Positions 29,988 to 39,173 of a stretch of 64,000 bases of DNA are shown piece after piece. The stretch comes from Bacteroidota bacterium (GTDB lineage Bacteria; Bacteroidota; Bacteroidia; AKYH767-A; 2013-40CM-41-45): assembly GCA_003389385.1 (NCBI GenBank), contig QQVM01000011.1, positions 1 to 64,000 of the forward strand, in the 5' to 3' direction. Position 1 is the first letter of the stretch. Each line of letters starts with the position of its first letter. The notes beneath the pieces are model-generated. The model was not told where the DNA came from, made no database searches, and was given only the letters and a program-made list of their open reading frames with translations. A program made the translations under genes and the position numbers.

Positions 29988-31403
29988 ATGAAAAACGGCA
30001 AGCTATATGAACTCCTGAAATCTTTCAGTGGGCATGATTACCTGAGGGCAGAAAAATTCCTGGCATCACCATTTTTCAATGAAGATACAAACCTTCTCAG
30101 GATGATCAGATACTTCCATGAACTGCATGATAAAAGGGAAGAGTTTCCTGCTGATAAAGAAGAGCTCTACAGGAAGATTTTTTCTGAAGAGGACAATTAT
30201 GATGAGAAAATGTTCCGTTACAGACTTTCCTCCTTAAGCATGTTGCTCGAAGATTTTATATCGGTCAAGTTCCTTCAGCAAGATTCTGTTCAGTGGAATG
30301 TAATCAGGCAAAAAGCCATATTTGCCCGTTCGTGTAACAAGTCATTTGAATATGTAAGCGCTCTGATTGGTAAAGAGCTTTCAAGAGCATATAAAGATAA
30401 GGATAGTCTTCTTCAGTCTTATATGTCTAATCTGAATCTGCTCGAATTCCAGGCGAGTCGGTCTGGACGTGCTTCCGGATTGCCTTTCCGTGAAGCTCTG
30501 ATCAGCCTGGATAAGTTTTATCTCAGCTCAAAACTGAAGTTGTCTGCAGAGTTTATCAATGCAGGTAATGTTCTTTCGGAAGAGAACAATGTGCTTCTGC
30601 TTGATGAGGCAAGGAAAGCTGCGGCATTCGATGAATTCAGAGAGGAGCCTTCAATAGCGGTGTATTCTGCGGTTGTTGATTTGCTTCTAAGCGTCGAAAG
30701 TACAGATGAGTTTGAAAGATTCTATTCATTATTGAAAACAAATATTCAGTTTTTTTCTCCTCACGAAAGATTGGAGCTCTACCATTACTTAAAGAATTTT
30801 TGCATTCGCATGATCAATACAGGAAGACAGGAATTTTTAAGTGTGCTGTTTTCGATTTATAAAATGAATCTCAGCGACATTAAAATTTTCCGGGACGAGT
30901 TTCTGTCTCCTTGGGAGTATAAAAACATAGTCACACTTGGTTTGCGACAAGGAGAGCATGAATGGGTACATGATTTTATTCACGGCTACCGTAAATTCAT
31001 TGAGCCCAATCAACAGGAAAATGCTTATTTGTACAATCTTGGTAACTGGTATTTCCATCAGGGCCGTCACTCGGAGATGCTGAAAATATTTCAGCAGGTT
31101 GAATTCACGGATCTGTTTTATCAGCTCGATACCAGGTCGCTATTGCTAAAAACATACTACGAAACAGGCGAGGATGAGCAATTACTCTATCATGCTTCAG
31201 CCTTCAGAGTCTTTCTCTCCCGCAATAAACAGGTTTCATCTTATCAGAGAAAAGTATACAGGAATTTCATTTCCTATACGGTGAAATTGTTCAGGTCAGG
31301 TACAAGCAAGGATAAACTGATTAAGCTTTTGGATGAAGTGAGATCTGTCAGACAAATTGCTGACCTCCGATGGCTGGAAAAGAAAATCACCGAATTGCTC
31401 TGA
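29988..31403 (+). CDS. uncharacterised helical protein
   Basis: 471 residues from the ATG at 29988; two upstream in-frame codons would be a TTG start and are less likely. I do not recognise a family. The sequence is almost entirely predicted helix, with charged amphipathic segments like a helical-repeat scaffold, for example AYLYNLGNWYFHQGRHSEMLKIF, which resembles a TPR unit, near residue 340. There is no signal peptide or membrane segment, so it is cytoplasmic. A TTACTTTG at 29959-29966 (one mismatch to the -7 consensus) may be its promoter. It precedes hemA by about 220 bases and is not obviously in the same operon. Confidence 0.75.
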   Translation: MKNGKLYELLKSFSGHDYLRAEKFLASPFFNEDTNLLRMIRYFHELHDKREEFPADKEELYRKIFSEEDNYDEKMFRYRLSSLSMLLEDFISVKFLQQDSVQWNVIRQKAIFARSCNKSFEYVSALIGKELSRAYKDKDSLLQSYMSNLNLLEFQASRSGRASGLPFREALISLDKFYLSSKLKLSAEFINAGNVLSEENNVLLLDEARKAAAFDEFREEPSIAVYSAVVDLLLSVESTDEFERFYSLLKTNIQFFSPHERLELYHYLKNFCIRMINTGRQEFLSVLFSIYKMNLSDIKIFRDEFLSPWEYKNIVTLGLRQGEHEWVHDFIHGYRKFIEPNQQENAYLYNLGNWYFHQGRHSEMLKIFQQVEFTDLFYQLDTRSLLLKTYYETGEDEQLLYHASAFRVFLSRNKQVSSYQRKVYRNFISYTVKLFRSGTSKDKLIKLLDEVRSVRQIADLRWLEKKITELL

Positions 31404-31624
31404 GTAAAAGGAGAAACTTGAAATCTGACATATTCATGACTTTGAACTTTTGATTCAGGTGATTTTGAGAAGCCTTGGCAGCCAGGTGTTTGCGGGGATT
31501 AAAAATCTGGTCTGAAAAACTGCTCCATTGAAAACCGATTCTCATGATGAAAGTCATGTACTCTTTTCAGATTCGCTTTTTCTTTACGTTCATGAGACTG
31601 AGTAAAAATGTTCATGACAAATCT

Positions 31625-32926
31625 ATGACAGTAAAACAGCCCGTTTTTGGACATTTGCACTCGGAAACACCTGACAAAGCGTTGAATTTTCTAAAAACAA
31701 TTGCTTTTACGCATCACAACACTCCTGTGAAGGAGTTGCATCGTTTCTTCCTCCACGAGGAAAATCGAAAGGAAAGACTGGCCTATATTAAATTCAATTG
31801 TGAATTGAATGAGGTCATGTACCTGGCAACTTGCAACAGGATTGAATTCATATTTACAACTCATCAGAGCTGTGATGAAATTTTCCTGGCAAGATTCTTT
31901 AAAAATTTCCGTCCGGATTGGGAAGAGAAGGACATAGAATTTGCGGTTAAGCATGCCTCTGTGTATGAAGGAGAAGATGCTCTTCGGCATCTGTACCGCG
32001 TGGCATCTTCACTCGAATCACTTGTGGTGGGCGAAAGGGAAATCATAACACAAGTCAGGAAAGCCTATGATGCGTGTTATTCCGAAGGACTAACAGGCGA
32101 TTTTCTGAGACTGGTAATCAAAAGCACCGTCACTGCCGCGAAGCAGGTTTATACCAATACTAAGATTGCGAACAATCCTGTTTCCGTTGTTTCACTTGCT
32201 GAGAGAAAAATCCGTGAATTGAAGCCTGATCCGAATCAGCGAATCCTCATGGTCGGTTCAGGTGAAACGAATGCAAATCTTGCCAAGTACCTCGTAAAAC
32301 ACGGCTTCAAACAGTTTGACATTTTTAACAGAACTCTGGAGCATGCGGAAAGCCTCGCCAGGATGATTTCTTCCGACTCTGTTTCTGCAAATGCTTATTC
32401 TCTTGATTCGCTTGCGACTTATTATAATGGATTTGATATCCTGATAACTTGCACTTCCTCAGCCGAACCTGTGATTACACCGGCCGTTTATACAAATCTG
32501 TTGAACGCAGACACATCAGAAAAACTTCTTGTGGATCTTGCCATTCCTTCGGATATACATCCTTCTGTGTTGGCCACAAATAATGTCGCAGTGATTGACA
32601 TTTCAGAACTGAAAGTTCTTGCTGAGAAAAATCTGGAAGAAAGAAAATCAGAATTTGCGGCAGCCGAAGAAATCATCGATGAAAATGTTCGCGGATTCCG
32701 GCATCTTCACAGGACTCGCTCTCTTGAGCTGAAGATGAAAGAGGTTCCTGAAAAGATCCGGGAAATTAAGGACAAAGCCGTAAATGATGTATTCGCAAGA
32801 GAGATAGAAGGGCTTGATGATAAGTCCAAAGCTCTCCTGACACAAGTACTTGATTACATGGAGAAGAAATGCATCAGCGTACCCATGGTAATGGCCAAGG
32901 AAATTATTCTGGAAACTTCCGACTGA
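31625..32926 (+). CDS. hemA: glutamyl-tRNA reductase
   Basis: 433 residues from the ATG at 31625, close to the usual 415-430. It reduces glutamyl-tRNA(Glu) to glutamate-1-semialdehyde with NADPH, the first step of C5-pathway tetrapyrrole synthesis. Motifs: LATCNRIE with the catalytic Cys70, the SLESLVVGEREIITQVRKAY block, the NADPH loop MVGSGETNANLAKYL, and the C-terminal dimerisation helix. An ATG at 31544 is in frame and would add a 27-residue hydrophobic stretch (MYSFQIRFFFTFM) not expected in the enzyme; I consider it untranslated or a minor form. It is first of the hem genes on this strand. Confidence 0.94.
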   Translation: MTVKQPVFGHLHSETPDKALNFLKTIAFTHHNTPVKELHRFFLHEENRKERLAYIKFNCELNEVMYLATCNRIEFIFTTHQSCDEIFLARFFKNFRPDWEEKDIEFAVKHASVYEGEDALRHLYRVASSLESLVVGEREIITQVRKAYDACYSEGLTGDFLRLVIKSTVTAAKQVYTNTKIANNPVSVVSLAERKIRELKPDPNQRILMVGSGETNANLAKYLVKHGFKQFDIFNRTLEHAESLARMISSDSVSANAYSLDSLATYYNGFDILITCTSSAEPVITPAVYTNLLNADTSEKLLVDLAIPSDIHPSVLATNNVAVIDISELKVLAEKNLEERKSEFAAAEEIIDENVRGFRHLHRTRSLELKMKEVPEKIREIKDKAVNDVFAREIEGLDDKSKALLTQVLDYMEKKCISVPMVMAKEIILETSD

Positions 32927-32955
32927 TATTTTTCTGAGCATTTTTATGCATCGCG

Positions 32956-32963
32956 TAAATTTG
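32956..32963 (+). promoter_or_regulatory. predicted -7 element for hemCD
   Basis: TAAATTTG is a perfect TAnnTTTG match, 51 bases before the hemCD ATG. TTTC at 32931-32934 is a weak -33 at a 21-base spacing. hemCD-hemB could therefore be transcribed independently of hemA. Confidence 0.45.
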
Positions 32964-33014
32964 CCTGCGACATTAAATTACTTTTGGAATTCCTGAATGT
33001 TTTAATTTCACTTA

Positions 33015-34589
33015 ATGCGTAATCCTTTAATAATAGGCACACGCGGCAGCGATCTGGCCCTTTGGCAAGCCCGTCATGTTCAATCTCTGCTTGCAGAAAT
33101 CGGACTTGATTCTGAATTGAAGATCATCAAGACTCAGGGAGATAAGATTCAAAACCTTTCTTTCGATAAAATGGAAGGCAAGGGTTTCTTCACAAAGGAG
33201 ATCGAAGAGGCACTGATCAATGAAGAAACTGATATTGCTGTTCACTCTCACAAAGATCTTCCCACTGAACAAACCAATGGCCTGATCATCGCAGCGGTTT
33301 CATCACGTGAAGATCCTGCCGAAATACTTCTGATCAGAAAAGAATGTCTGGATCAGGGACAAAAATTCGGTCTTAAAAAAAATGCAGTGGCCGGGACTTC
33401 TTCCGCCCGAAGGAAGGCTCAGTTGCTGGCCTTCAGACCCGATCTCACAATTAAAGATCTTAGGGGCAATGTGCCAACCAGAATCAACAAGCTGATTGCA
33501 GGAGACTACGATGCCATCCTGATTGCCGCTGCCGGAATAGAGCGCCTTCAACCGGATCTCGGTCACTTGCACACCGAACGTCTGGATCCGCGAGAATTTG
33601 TTCCTGCTCCTGCACAAGGTGTGTTGGCGATTCAGGTGAGACAAAAAGATACAGACCTGATCAAGCATTTGAATAAAATCAATGTGAAGGGTAGCGCCGT
33701 CCTGACTGAAATAGAAAGAACCGTGCTGAATATGTTTCATGGTGGATGCCAGATGCCGGTAGGTGCTTACGCGGAATTTGATGATGAGAAGGAAATGTAT
33801 TGCCTTCGCCTGAGTAAAGCGGAGGCATGGGATAAGATGCCTGTTTCAGTCTATGTGGAATCACGGGATCCAATGACTTTACCTGTACGTGCAGTCGAGA
33901 AAGTTCGTCATATCAAACCTTGCAGTGTCTTTATAAGCAGGAACCTGAACGATACTTCATACCTGAAGAATGTGCTGGAAGGAAATGGTTTCCATTTGGA
34001 ATCCAGGGCCCTCATTGAAATGAAGGAAGTGCCAATTAAAGATTTGCCTGATGCAAAGTGGATTTTCTTCAGCAGCAAACATGCAGTGAAGTTTTTTTTC
34101 AGCCAGAACCCTGATGTGTCGAATGCCAAATTTGCCTGCATCGGAAAATCAACAGCTGAATCACTCAGGAAGCATGGTGTCAGAGCGGAATTTATCGGTA
34201 ACTCTGCTGATACTCGCATGACCGGAAAAAAGTTTGCGGCCATTGCAGGAAGAGACAAAGTGCTCTTTCCTCAGGCGAAAGACAGTTTGAAAACTGTTCA
34301 GCAACAACTGGTGCAGAAAGATCAGGCAGTTGATTTGGTTGTGTATGAAACGCTGAAGAAAAATTCGGATGTTCAGCCTGATGCAGATATTCTGGTATTT
34401 ACATCGCCTTCAAATGCAGATGCCTGGTTTGAAAATTATAAATTGAAAGAAGGACAACAATGCATTGCTATGGGCGATGCCACAGCAAAGGCTTTAAATT
34501 CTCACGGTGTCAGAATGATTAGCAAGACGGATTCATTTGATGAGGCCGGTCTGGCAAGAGCAGTGTTTAATGCAAGTGCAAGAGTTTAA
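33015..34589 (+). CDS. hemC: porphobilinogen deaminase / uroporphyrinogen-III synthase fusion (HemCD)
   Basis: 524 residues, two enzymes in one chain. The N-terminal 295 or so residues are HemC: IGTRGSDLALWQA, HSHKDLPT, GTSSARRKAQL, and the dipyrromethane-cofactor Cys245 in FHGGCQMPVG. The remainder is HemD, starting near PCSVFISRNL: WIFFSSKHAVKFFF, FACIGKSTAESLRKHG, and DILVFTSPSNADAWFENY. HemC polymerises four porphobilinogens into hydroxymethylbilane; HemD closes and inverts ring D to give uroporphyrinogen III. Fusion would pass an unstable intermediate directly. There is no stop or frameshift at the junction. Confidence 0.94.
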   Translation: MRNPLIIGTRGSDLALWQARHVQSLLAEIGLDSELKIIKTQGDKIQNLSFDKMEGKGFFTKEIEEALINEETDIAVHSHKDLPTEQTNGLIIAAVSSREDPAEILLIRKECLDQGQKFGLKKNAVAGTSSARRKAQLLAFRPDLTIKDLRGNVPTRINKLIAGDYDAILIAAAGIERLQPDLGHLHTERLDPREFVPAPAQGVLAIQVRQKDTDLIKHLNKINVKGSAVLTEIERTVLNMFHGGCQMPVGAYAEFDDEKEMYCLRLSKAEAWDKMPVSVYVESRDPMTLPVRAVEKVRHIKPCSVFISRNLNDTSYLKNVLEGNGFHLESRALIEMKEVPIKDLPDAKWIFFSSKHAVKFFFSQNPDVSNAKFACIGKSTAESLRKHGVRAEFIGNSADTRMTGKKFAAIAGRDKVLFPQAKDSLKTVQQQLVQKDQAVDLVVYETLKKNSDVQPDADILVFTSPSNADAWFENYKLKEGQQCIAMGDATAKALNSHGVRMISKTDSFDEAGLARAVFNASARV

Positions 34590-34603
34590 AATTATTTATT
34601 GTC

Positions 34604-35572
34604 ATGATTAAAAGACCGAGGAGATTAAGAGTAACAGAAACTGTCAGGAACATGATCGCAGAAACGAGGCTGAGCGAGGATATGTTCATTTATCCTTATT
34701 TCGTCAAGCCTGGAAAAAATATCCAGGAGGAGATCGAAGCAATGCCCGGCATTCATCGCTTTTCCATTGACAATTTGATAAAGGATGTTGAAAAAGGACT
34801 TAAAGCGGGAGTAAATAAGGTGTTGCTGTTTGGTGTAGGGGAAAATAAATCAGCTGATGCCAGCTCTGCCTTTCATCCACATAGTGTTGCTGCTGATTCT
34901 GTGCGTGAGTTGAAAAAGCAGTTTGGTGCCGATTTGCATGTTACGACTGATATTTGCCTTTGTGCTTACACAACACACGGTCATTGCGGGATTTTGAAGG
35001 ACGATTATGTACTGAATGATCCGACTCTTGAGGTGCTCGCTCAAATGGCACTTGCGCATGCTGAGGCCGGCGCAGATATGGTTGCGCCTTCAGACATGAT
35101 GGATGGTCGTGTGCTCGCCATCAGAAGTGCATTGGATTCTGAAGGTTTCGTCAATACCGCGCTGATGTCTTATGCGACAAAATTCGCTTCTGCTTATTAC
35201 GGACCTTTCCGCGAAGCTGCAGGATCTGCGCCAGGTAAAGGCGACAGGAAGTCGTATCAGATGGATTTCAGAAATCCCAGGGAAGCGCTGCGTGAAGCCA
35301 GACTTGACGAAGCTGAAGGGGCTGACATTATCATGGTTAAGCCTGCACTTGCTTATCTTGACATCATCCGTTTGGTCCGAAAAAACACAACACTTCCTGT
35401 GGCATGCTATAATGTCTCAGCAGAGTATTCTATGGTCAAGGCTGCCGCGCAATCAGGTTATATTGACGAGCAGCGAATTGTCATGGAAAATATGTATGCA
35501 TTTGCCAGAGCCGGAGCCGGGATCATTATCACTTACCATGCAAGGGATATAATGGAAAACAAATGGCTTTAA
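34604..35572 (+). CDS. hemB: delta-aminolevulinic acid dehydratase (porphobilinogen synthase)
   Basis: 322 residues, the normal size. It condenses two aminolevulinic acids to porphobilinogen. Both active-site lysines are present: SYATKFASAYYGPFREA and Lys246 in MVKPALAYLD. The Cys-rich DICLCAYTTHGHCG is the zinc-type site, so a zinc-dependent rather than purely magnesium enzyme is inferred. PSDMMDGRV is another family block. It is 14 bases after hemCD, so in the same operon, and the next gene begins 5 bases past the stop. Confidence 0.97.
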   Translation: MIKRPRRLRVTETVRNMIAETRLSEDMFIYPYFVKPGKNIQEEIEAMPGIHRFSIDNLIKDVEKGLKAGVNKVLLFGVGENKSADASSAFHPHSVAADSVRELKKQFGADLHVTTDICLCAYTTHGHCGILKDDYVLNDPTLEVLAQMALAHAEAGADMVAPSDMMDGRVLAIRSALDSEGFVNTALMSYATKFASAYYGPFREAAGSAPGKGDRKSYQMDFRNPREALREARLDEAEGADIIMVKPALAYLDIIRLVRKNTTLPVACYNVSAEYSMVKAAAQSGYIDEQRIVMENMYAFARAGAGIIITYHARDIMENKWL

Positions 35573-35577
35573 CAGCT

Positions 35578-36075
35578 ATGGGAAAAACAATCGTTCTCGT
35601 CAGACACGCAAAGTCTTCATGGTCAGATCCGGAGTTGAAGGACCATTGGAGACCATTGAACGAAAAGGGCTACCATGATGCTCCATTGATTGCACGCTAT
35701 CTGCAGGAAAAAGATTTATCTCCTGACCTGATAGTAAGCAGCACTGCGGTAAGGGCATACAGCACGGCAATAATTTTCTCTGAAATGTTTTCCTGTCTTG
35801 CAAGCCTGATTCTTCTCAGGTCCGACTTATATGAATCTTCGGTTTCAGATTACCTGGAGGTGTGCAGGCAGCTTGACGACTCAGCAAACACGGTTTTTCT
35901 TTTCGGGCATAACCCGACGATTTCGGCCTTTTCTCATTTCCTGGCCGGAGTGCCGACAGAAGCCTTTTCAACCTGCGCTGCGGGTATTCATACATTTTCT
36001 GGAAAGTCATGGGCAAATCTCAATCCCGGTACAGCTCCGATGAGCTTTTACATCAAGCCCAAGATGCTGAAATAA
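35578..36075 (+). CDS. SixA-like histidine phosphatase
   Basis: 165 residues. RHAKSSW at the N-terminus (RHG/RHA motif with the phospho-accepting His), then VSSTAVRAYSTAI, and GHNPTISAFS with the second His. These are the features of the SixA branch of the histidine phosphatase superfamily. E. coli SixA removes phosphate from histidine phosphotransfer domains, but the substrate here is unknown. I use the ATG at 35578; another at 35563 would overlap hemB by 10 bases and is possible. It is the last gene of the hem run. Confidence 0.85.
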   Translation: MGKTIVLVRHAKSSWSDPELKDHWRPLNEKGYHDAPLIARYLQEKDLSPDLIVSSTAVRAYSTAIIFSEMFSCLASLILLRSDLYESSVSDYLEVCRQLDDSANTVFLFGHNPTISAFSHFLAGVPTEAFSTCAAGIHTFSGKSWANLNPGTAPMSFYIKPKMLK

Positions 36076-36144
36076 TGCCTGCCGAAATTGCTTTCTTCTC
36101 GGTTTGAAATAAGCATTGGCCACATCAAAGGCACTAAAAATCAT

Positions 36145-36152
36145 TATCTTTA
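36145..36152 (+). promoter_or_regulatory. possible -7 element of the kor operon (TATCTTTA)
   Basis: Seven of eight match to TAnnTTTG, 24 bases before the ATG. No -33 element at normal spacing. Confidence 0.35.
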
Positions 36153-36176
36153 CACCCATAAATTCCAATTTAAATT

Positions 36177-38021
36177 ATGGAACGTCAGAATGAAGTTTTA
36201 GAAAAGGTGATCATCAAGTTTGCCGGTGACTCAGGCGACGGAATGCAGCTCACTGGAACACAATTCACCAATACCGCAGCATTGTTCGGAAACGATCTCA
36301 GTACATTTCCTGACTTCCCTGCGGAAATACGCGCCCCTCAAGGCACTCTTGCCGGAGTCTCAGGATATCAGCTGCATTTCGGCAGCGTGGAGATTTTCAC
36401 ACCCGGTGATCATTGCGATGTGTTGGTAGCCATGAATGCTGCTGCTCTCAAAGCCAACCTCAGGAATCTAAGAAAAGGAGGGACTATTATTGCCAATACA
36501 GACGGCTTCGATCCTAAAAATCTACGCTTGTCAGGCATTGAGGAAAAGGATAATCCACTTGAGAACGGATCACTGGATAATTACCGTGTGATCAAAATTG
36601 ATATCACCAAGATGACTCGTTCGGCCCTCACTGACAGTGGCCTTGGCGTGAAAGAAATTGACCGCGCCAAGAACATGTTTGTGCTTGGTTTTCTTTACTG
36701 GATGTATAACCGTTCCATGGAACACACTGAGAAGTTCCTGACGGATAAGTTCGGCAAGAAGCCCGAAATTTTAAAAGCGAACCTGGATGTTCTTCGTGCC
36801 GGATATAATTTCGGCGATACGAGAGAAGAGTTTACTACTCGATATACCATTGGCCCCGCGAGCATAGCTCCGGGCGTTTACAGAAATATAATGGGAAATC
36901 AAGCGGTCGCACTCGGACTGATTGCAGCAGCAAAGAAATCAGGCCTGCCTTTGTTCTACGGAACTTATCCCATCACTCCTGCGTCCGACATTCTTCATGA
37001 ACTTTCACGACACAAGAATTTCGGAGTGAAAACATTTCAGGCTGAAGATGAGATTGCTGCTATTTGCTCGACCATTGGTTCCAGTTTTGGCGGATCACTA
37101 GCTGTAACTGCATCATCAGGTCCGGGTATAGCATTAAAAGCTGAAGCGATTGGTCTTGCAATCATGCTTGAGCTTCCTTTGGTTATTATCAATGTGCAAA
37201 GAGGAGGTCCATCAACCGGTCTTCCAACTAAGACAGAACAAAGCGACCTCATGCAGGCGGTATACGGAAGAAACGGAGAAGCTCCTATGCCTGTATTGGC
37301 TGCAGCCACTCCTTCGGATTGTTTTCACATGGTTTACGAAGCCTGCAGAATTGCTCTGCAGTCAATGACACCAGTAATGTTTCTTTCTGACGGTTACATT
37401 GCCAACGGTGCAGAGCCTTGGGCTTTCCCTTCATCCTCTGATTTGGCTGAGATAAAGGTGAAGTTCGCCAAAGAGAAAAATGCAGGTGAAAAATTTTTGC
37501 CGTACAAGCGTGATGAAAGACTTTCAAGACCCTGGGCTGTGCCAGGAACTAAAGGACTCGAACACAGAATCGGTGGAATCGAAAAACAACATGAAACAGG
37601 AAATATCAGTTATGATCCGGCAAACCATGAATTCATGGTGCATATGCGAGAATCAAAAGTGGAAAAATTAGCAGACTACATCCCTGAAATCACACCTGAA
37701 GTTGGTAATGCAAAAGGTAAGCTTCTAATCCTTGGCTGGGGTTCAACGTTCGGCGCAATTAAGAGTGCTGTGATTCGTGCCCGCAATAAAGGTTATGATG
37801 TTTCTCACGCTCACCTGCGTTACATTAAGCCTTTTCCGAAAAACCTGGGAGAGCTTTTGTACGCATTCGATCAGGTGATAATTCCTGAGATGAATAACGG
37901 ACAGCTTGTTCGCATCATTCGTGACAAGTTCCTGATTCCTGCAATTCCTTATAACAAGATTCAAGGACTGCCGTTTTCAGCGGAAGAGATTTATGCTAAA
38001 ATAGAAGAAACCTTAAAATAA
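36177..38021 (+). CDS. korA: 2-oxoacid:acceptor oxidoreductase, fused gamma-alpha subunit
   Basis: 614 residues. The N-terminal 190 residues are the gamma domain ([20 protein letters not shown]), followed by the alpha domain with [18 protein letters not shown] and [18 protein letters not shown], then a C-terminal domain. Together with the next gene it oxidises a 2-oxoacid, most likely 2-oxoglutarate, to the acyl-CoA, giving the electrons to ferredoxin or a similar acceptor. Oxoglutarate as substrate is inferred from family resemblance, since pyruvate-type enzymes differ in subunit make-up. No ferredoxin gene is adjacent. Confidence 0.92.
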   Translation: MERQNEVLEKVIIKFAGDSGDGMQLTGTQFTNTAALFGNDLSTFPDFPAEIRAPQGTLAGVSGYQLHFGSVEIFTPGDHCDVLVAMNAAALKANLRNLRKGGTIIANTDGFDPKNLRLSGIEEKDNPLENGSLDNYRVIKIDITKMTRSALTDSGLGVKEIDRAKNMFVLGFLYWMYNRSMEHTEKFLTDKFGKKPEILKANLDVLRAGYNFGDTREEFTTRYTIGPASIAPGVYRNIMGNQAVALGLIAAAKKSGLPLFYGTYPITPASDILHELSRHKNFGVKTFQAEDEIAAICSTIGSSFGGSLAVTASSGPGIALKAEAIGLAIMLELPLVIINVQRGGPSTGLPTKTEQSDLMQAVYGRNGEAPMPVLAAATPSDCFHMVYEACRIALQSMTPVMFLSDGYIANGAEPWAFPSSSDLAEIKVKFAKEKNAGEKFLPYKRDERLSRPWAVPGTKGLEHRIGGIEKQHETGNISYDPANHEFMVHMRESKVEKLADYIPEITPEVGNAKGKLLILGWGSTFGAIKSAVIRARNKGYDVSHAHLRYIKPFPKNLGELLYAFDQVIIPEMNNGQLVRIIRDKFLIPAIPYNKIQGLPFSAEEIYAKIEETLK

Positions 38022-38068
38022 CAAACGCGATCCCGTATTAAAGAACGGGGTATAACATAAGCCATACT

Positions 38069-39103
38069 ATGGAAAGTTCAACTTTACCGGCAGAAAAATT
38101 CACTCCGAAAGAATTAGTAACTGATCAGGATGTCCGATGGTGTCCGGGTTGCGGTGATTATTCAATCCTGAAGCAGGCGCAAACAGTGATTCCTGATCTC
38201 GGAATACCAAGGGAAAATATTGTCTTTATTTCAGGTATCGGTTGCTCCTCCCGTTTTCCGTATTATATGGAAACCTACGGTATGCATTCCATTCACGGAA
38301 GAGCGACAGCAATTGCGAGCGGACTGAAAGCTTCGCGTCCGGATCTGAGCATCTGGATAGTGACAGGTGATGGTGATGGTCTTTCAATTGGGGGAAATCA
38401 TACCATTCATTTGTTGCGAAGAAATTTCAATGTGAACATTCTTCTATTTAACAATGAGATTTATGGTCTGACCAAAGGACAGTATTCTCCGACATCGGAA
38501 GAAGGAAAGGTTACGAAATCCACTCCTATGGGTTCAATTGATTATCCTTTCAATCCTGTTGCACTTTGCCTTGGAGCCAGCGCTACTTTCGTTGCTCGCT
38601 CCATGGACAGAGATCCTAAGCATCTTCAGGCCATACTGAAGAGAGCAAATGAGCATAAAGGTGCTTCCTTCGTCGAGATTTACCAGAATTGCAATGTCTT
38701 CAATGATGGCGCATTTGAAGTGTTCACAGAAAAGAGCAGCAAGAAGAATGAAACTCTTTTCATGGAACATGGAAAACCTCTGGTGTTTGGAGAAAATGCT
38801 GATAAGGGAATCAGACTTGACGGATTTACTCCTGTAGTGGTTCAGATTGGTAACGGAGTTTCAGCAAATGACCTTTGGATCCATGATGAAAAAGACAGGA
38901 TGAAGGCCGGAATACTTTCCAGATTCTTTGATAACCCTTCTAAGCCTGATCATCTGCCTCGTCCTTTTGGTGTCTTCTACGTAGAGGATAGATTCTGCTA
39001 TGAAGACAAGATGCAGGTTCAGATCGACGAGATGAAAGCTAAAAGAGGTGAGGGCGATCTTGATGCACTGCTGCGTGGCAAAGAAACCTGGACTGTCGCT
39101 TAG
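38069..39103 (+). CDS. korB: 2-oxoacid:acceptor oxidoreductase, beta (thiamine-diphosphate) subunit
   Basis: 344 residues. WCPGCGDYSIL opens the family; ThDP-binding is shown by VTGDGDGLSIGGNH and FNNEIYGLTKGQYSPTS (GDG...NN spacing). GIGCSSRFPYYMETYG is also typical of KorB. It pairs with the gene before it, 47 bases away. The gap holds a small hairpin (CCCGT at 38032-38036 with ACGGG at 38045-38049) that may adjust the ratio of the two subunits. A terminator follows. Confidence 0.94.
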   Translation: MESSTLPAEKFTPKELVTDQDVRWCPGCGDYSILKQAQTVIPDLGIPRENIVFISGIGCSSRFPYYMETYGMHSIHGRATAIASGLKASRPDLSIWIVTGDGDGLSIGGNHTIHLLRRNFNVNILLFNNEIYGLTKGQYSPTSEEGKVTKSTPMGSIDYPFNPVALCLGASATFVARSMDRDPKHLQAILKRANEHKGASFVEIYQNCNVFNDGAFEVFTEKSSKKNETLFMEHGKPLVFGENADKGIRLDGFTPVVVQIGNGVSANDLWIHDEKDRMKAGILSRFFDNPSKPDHLPRPFGVFYVEDRFCYEDKMQVQIDEMKAKRGEGDLDALLRGKETWTVA

Positions 39104-39125
39104 TAATTGTCAACATAAAAAATGG

Positions 39126-39149
39126 AGGGCCATAATTGGCCCTTTTTTT
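39126..39149 (+). terminator. intrinsic terminator of korAB
   Basis: AGGGCC (39126-39131) pairs with GGCCCT (39138-39143) around ATAATT and runs into seven T ending at 39149. It is 22 bases after the korB stop. Confidence 0.92.
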
Positions 39150-39173
39150 ATAATTGAAATAATGAGTTGAAGT

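Noticed and set aside
31404-31624. Riboswitch or attenuator upstream of hemA
   Set aside because: Only a small inverted repeat (CATGA...TCATG near 31543) is visible; no known riboswitch core and no T-run.
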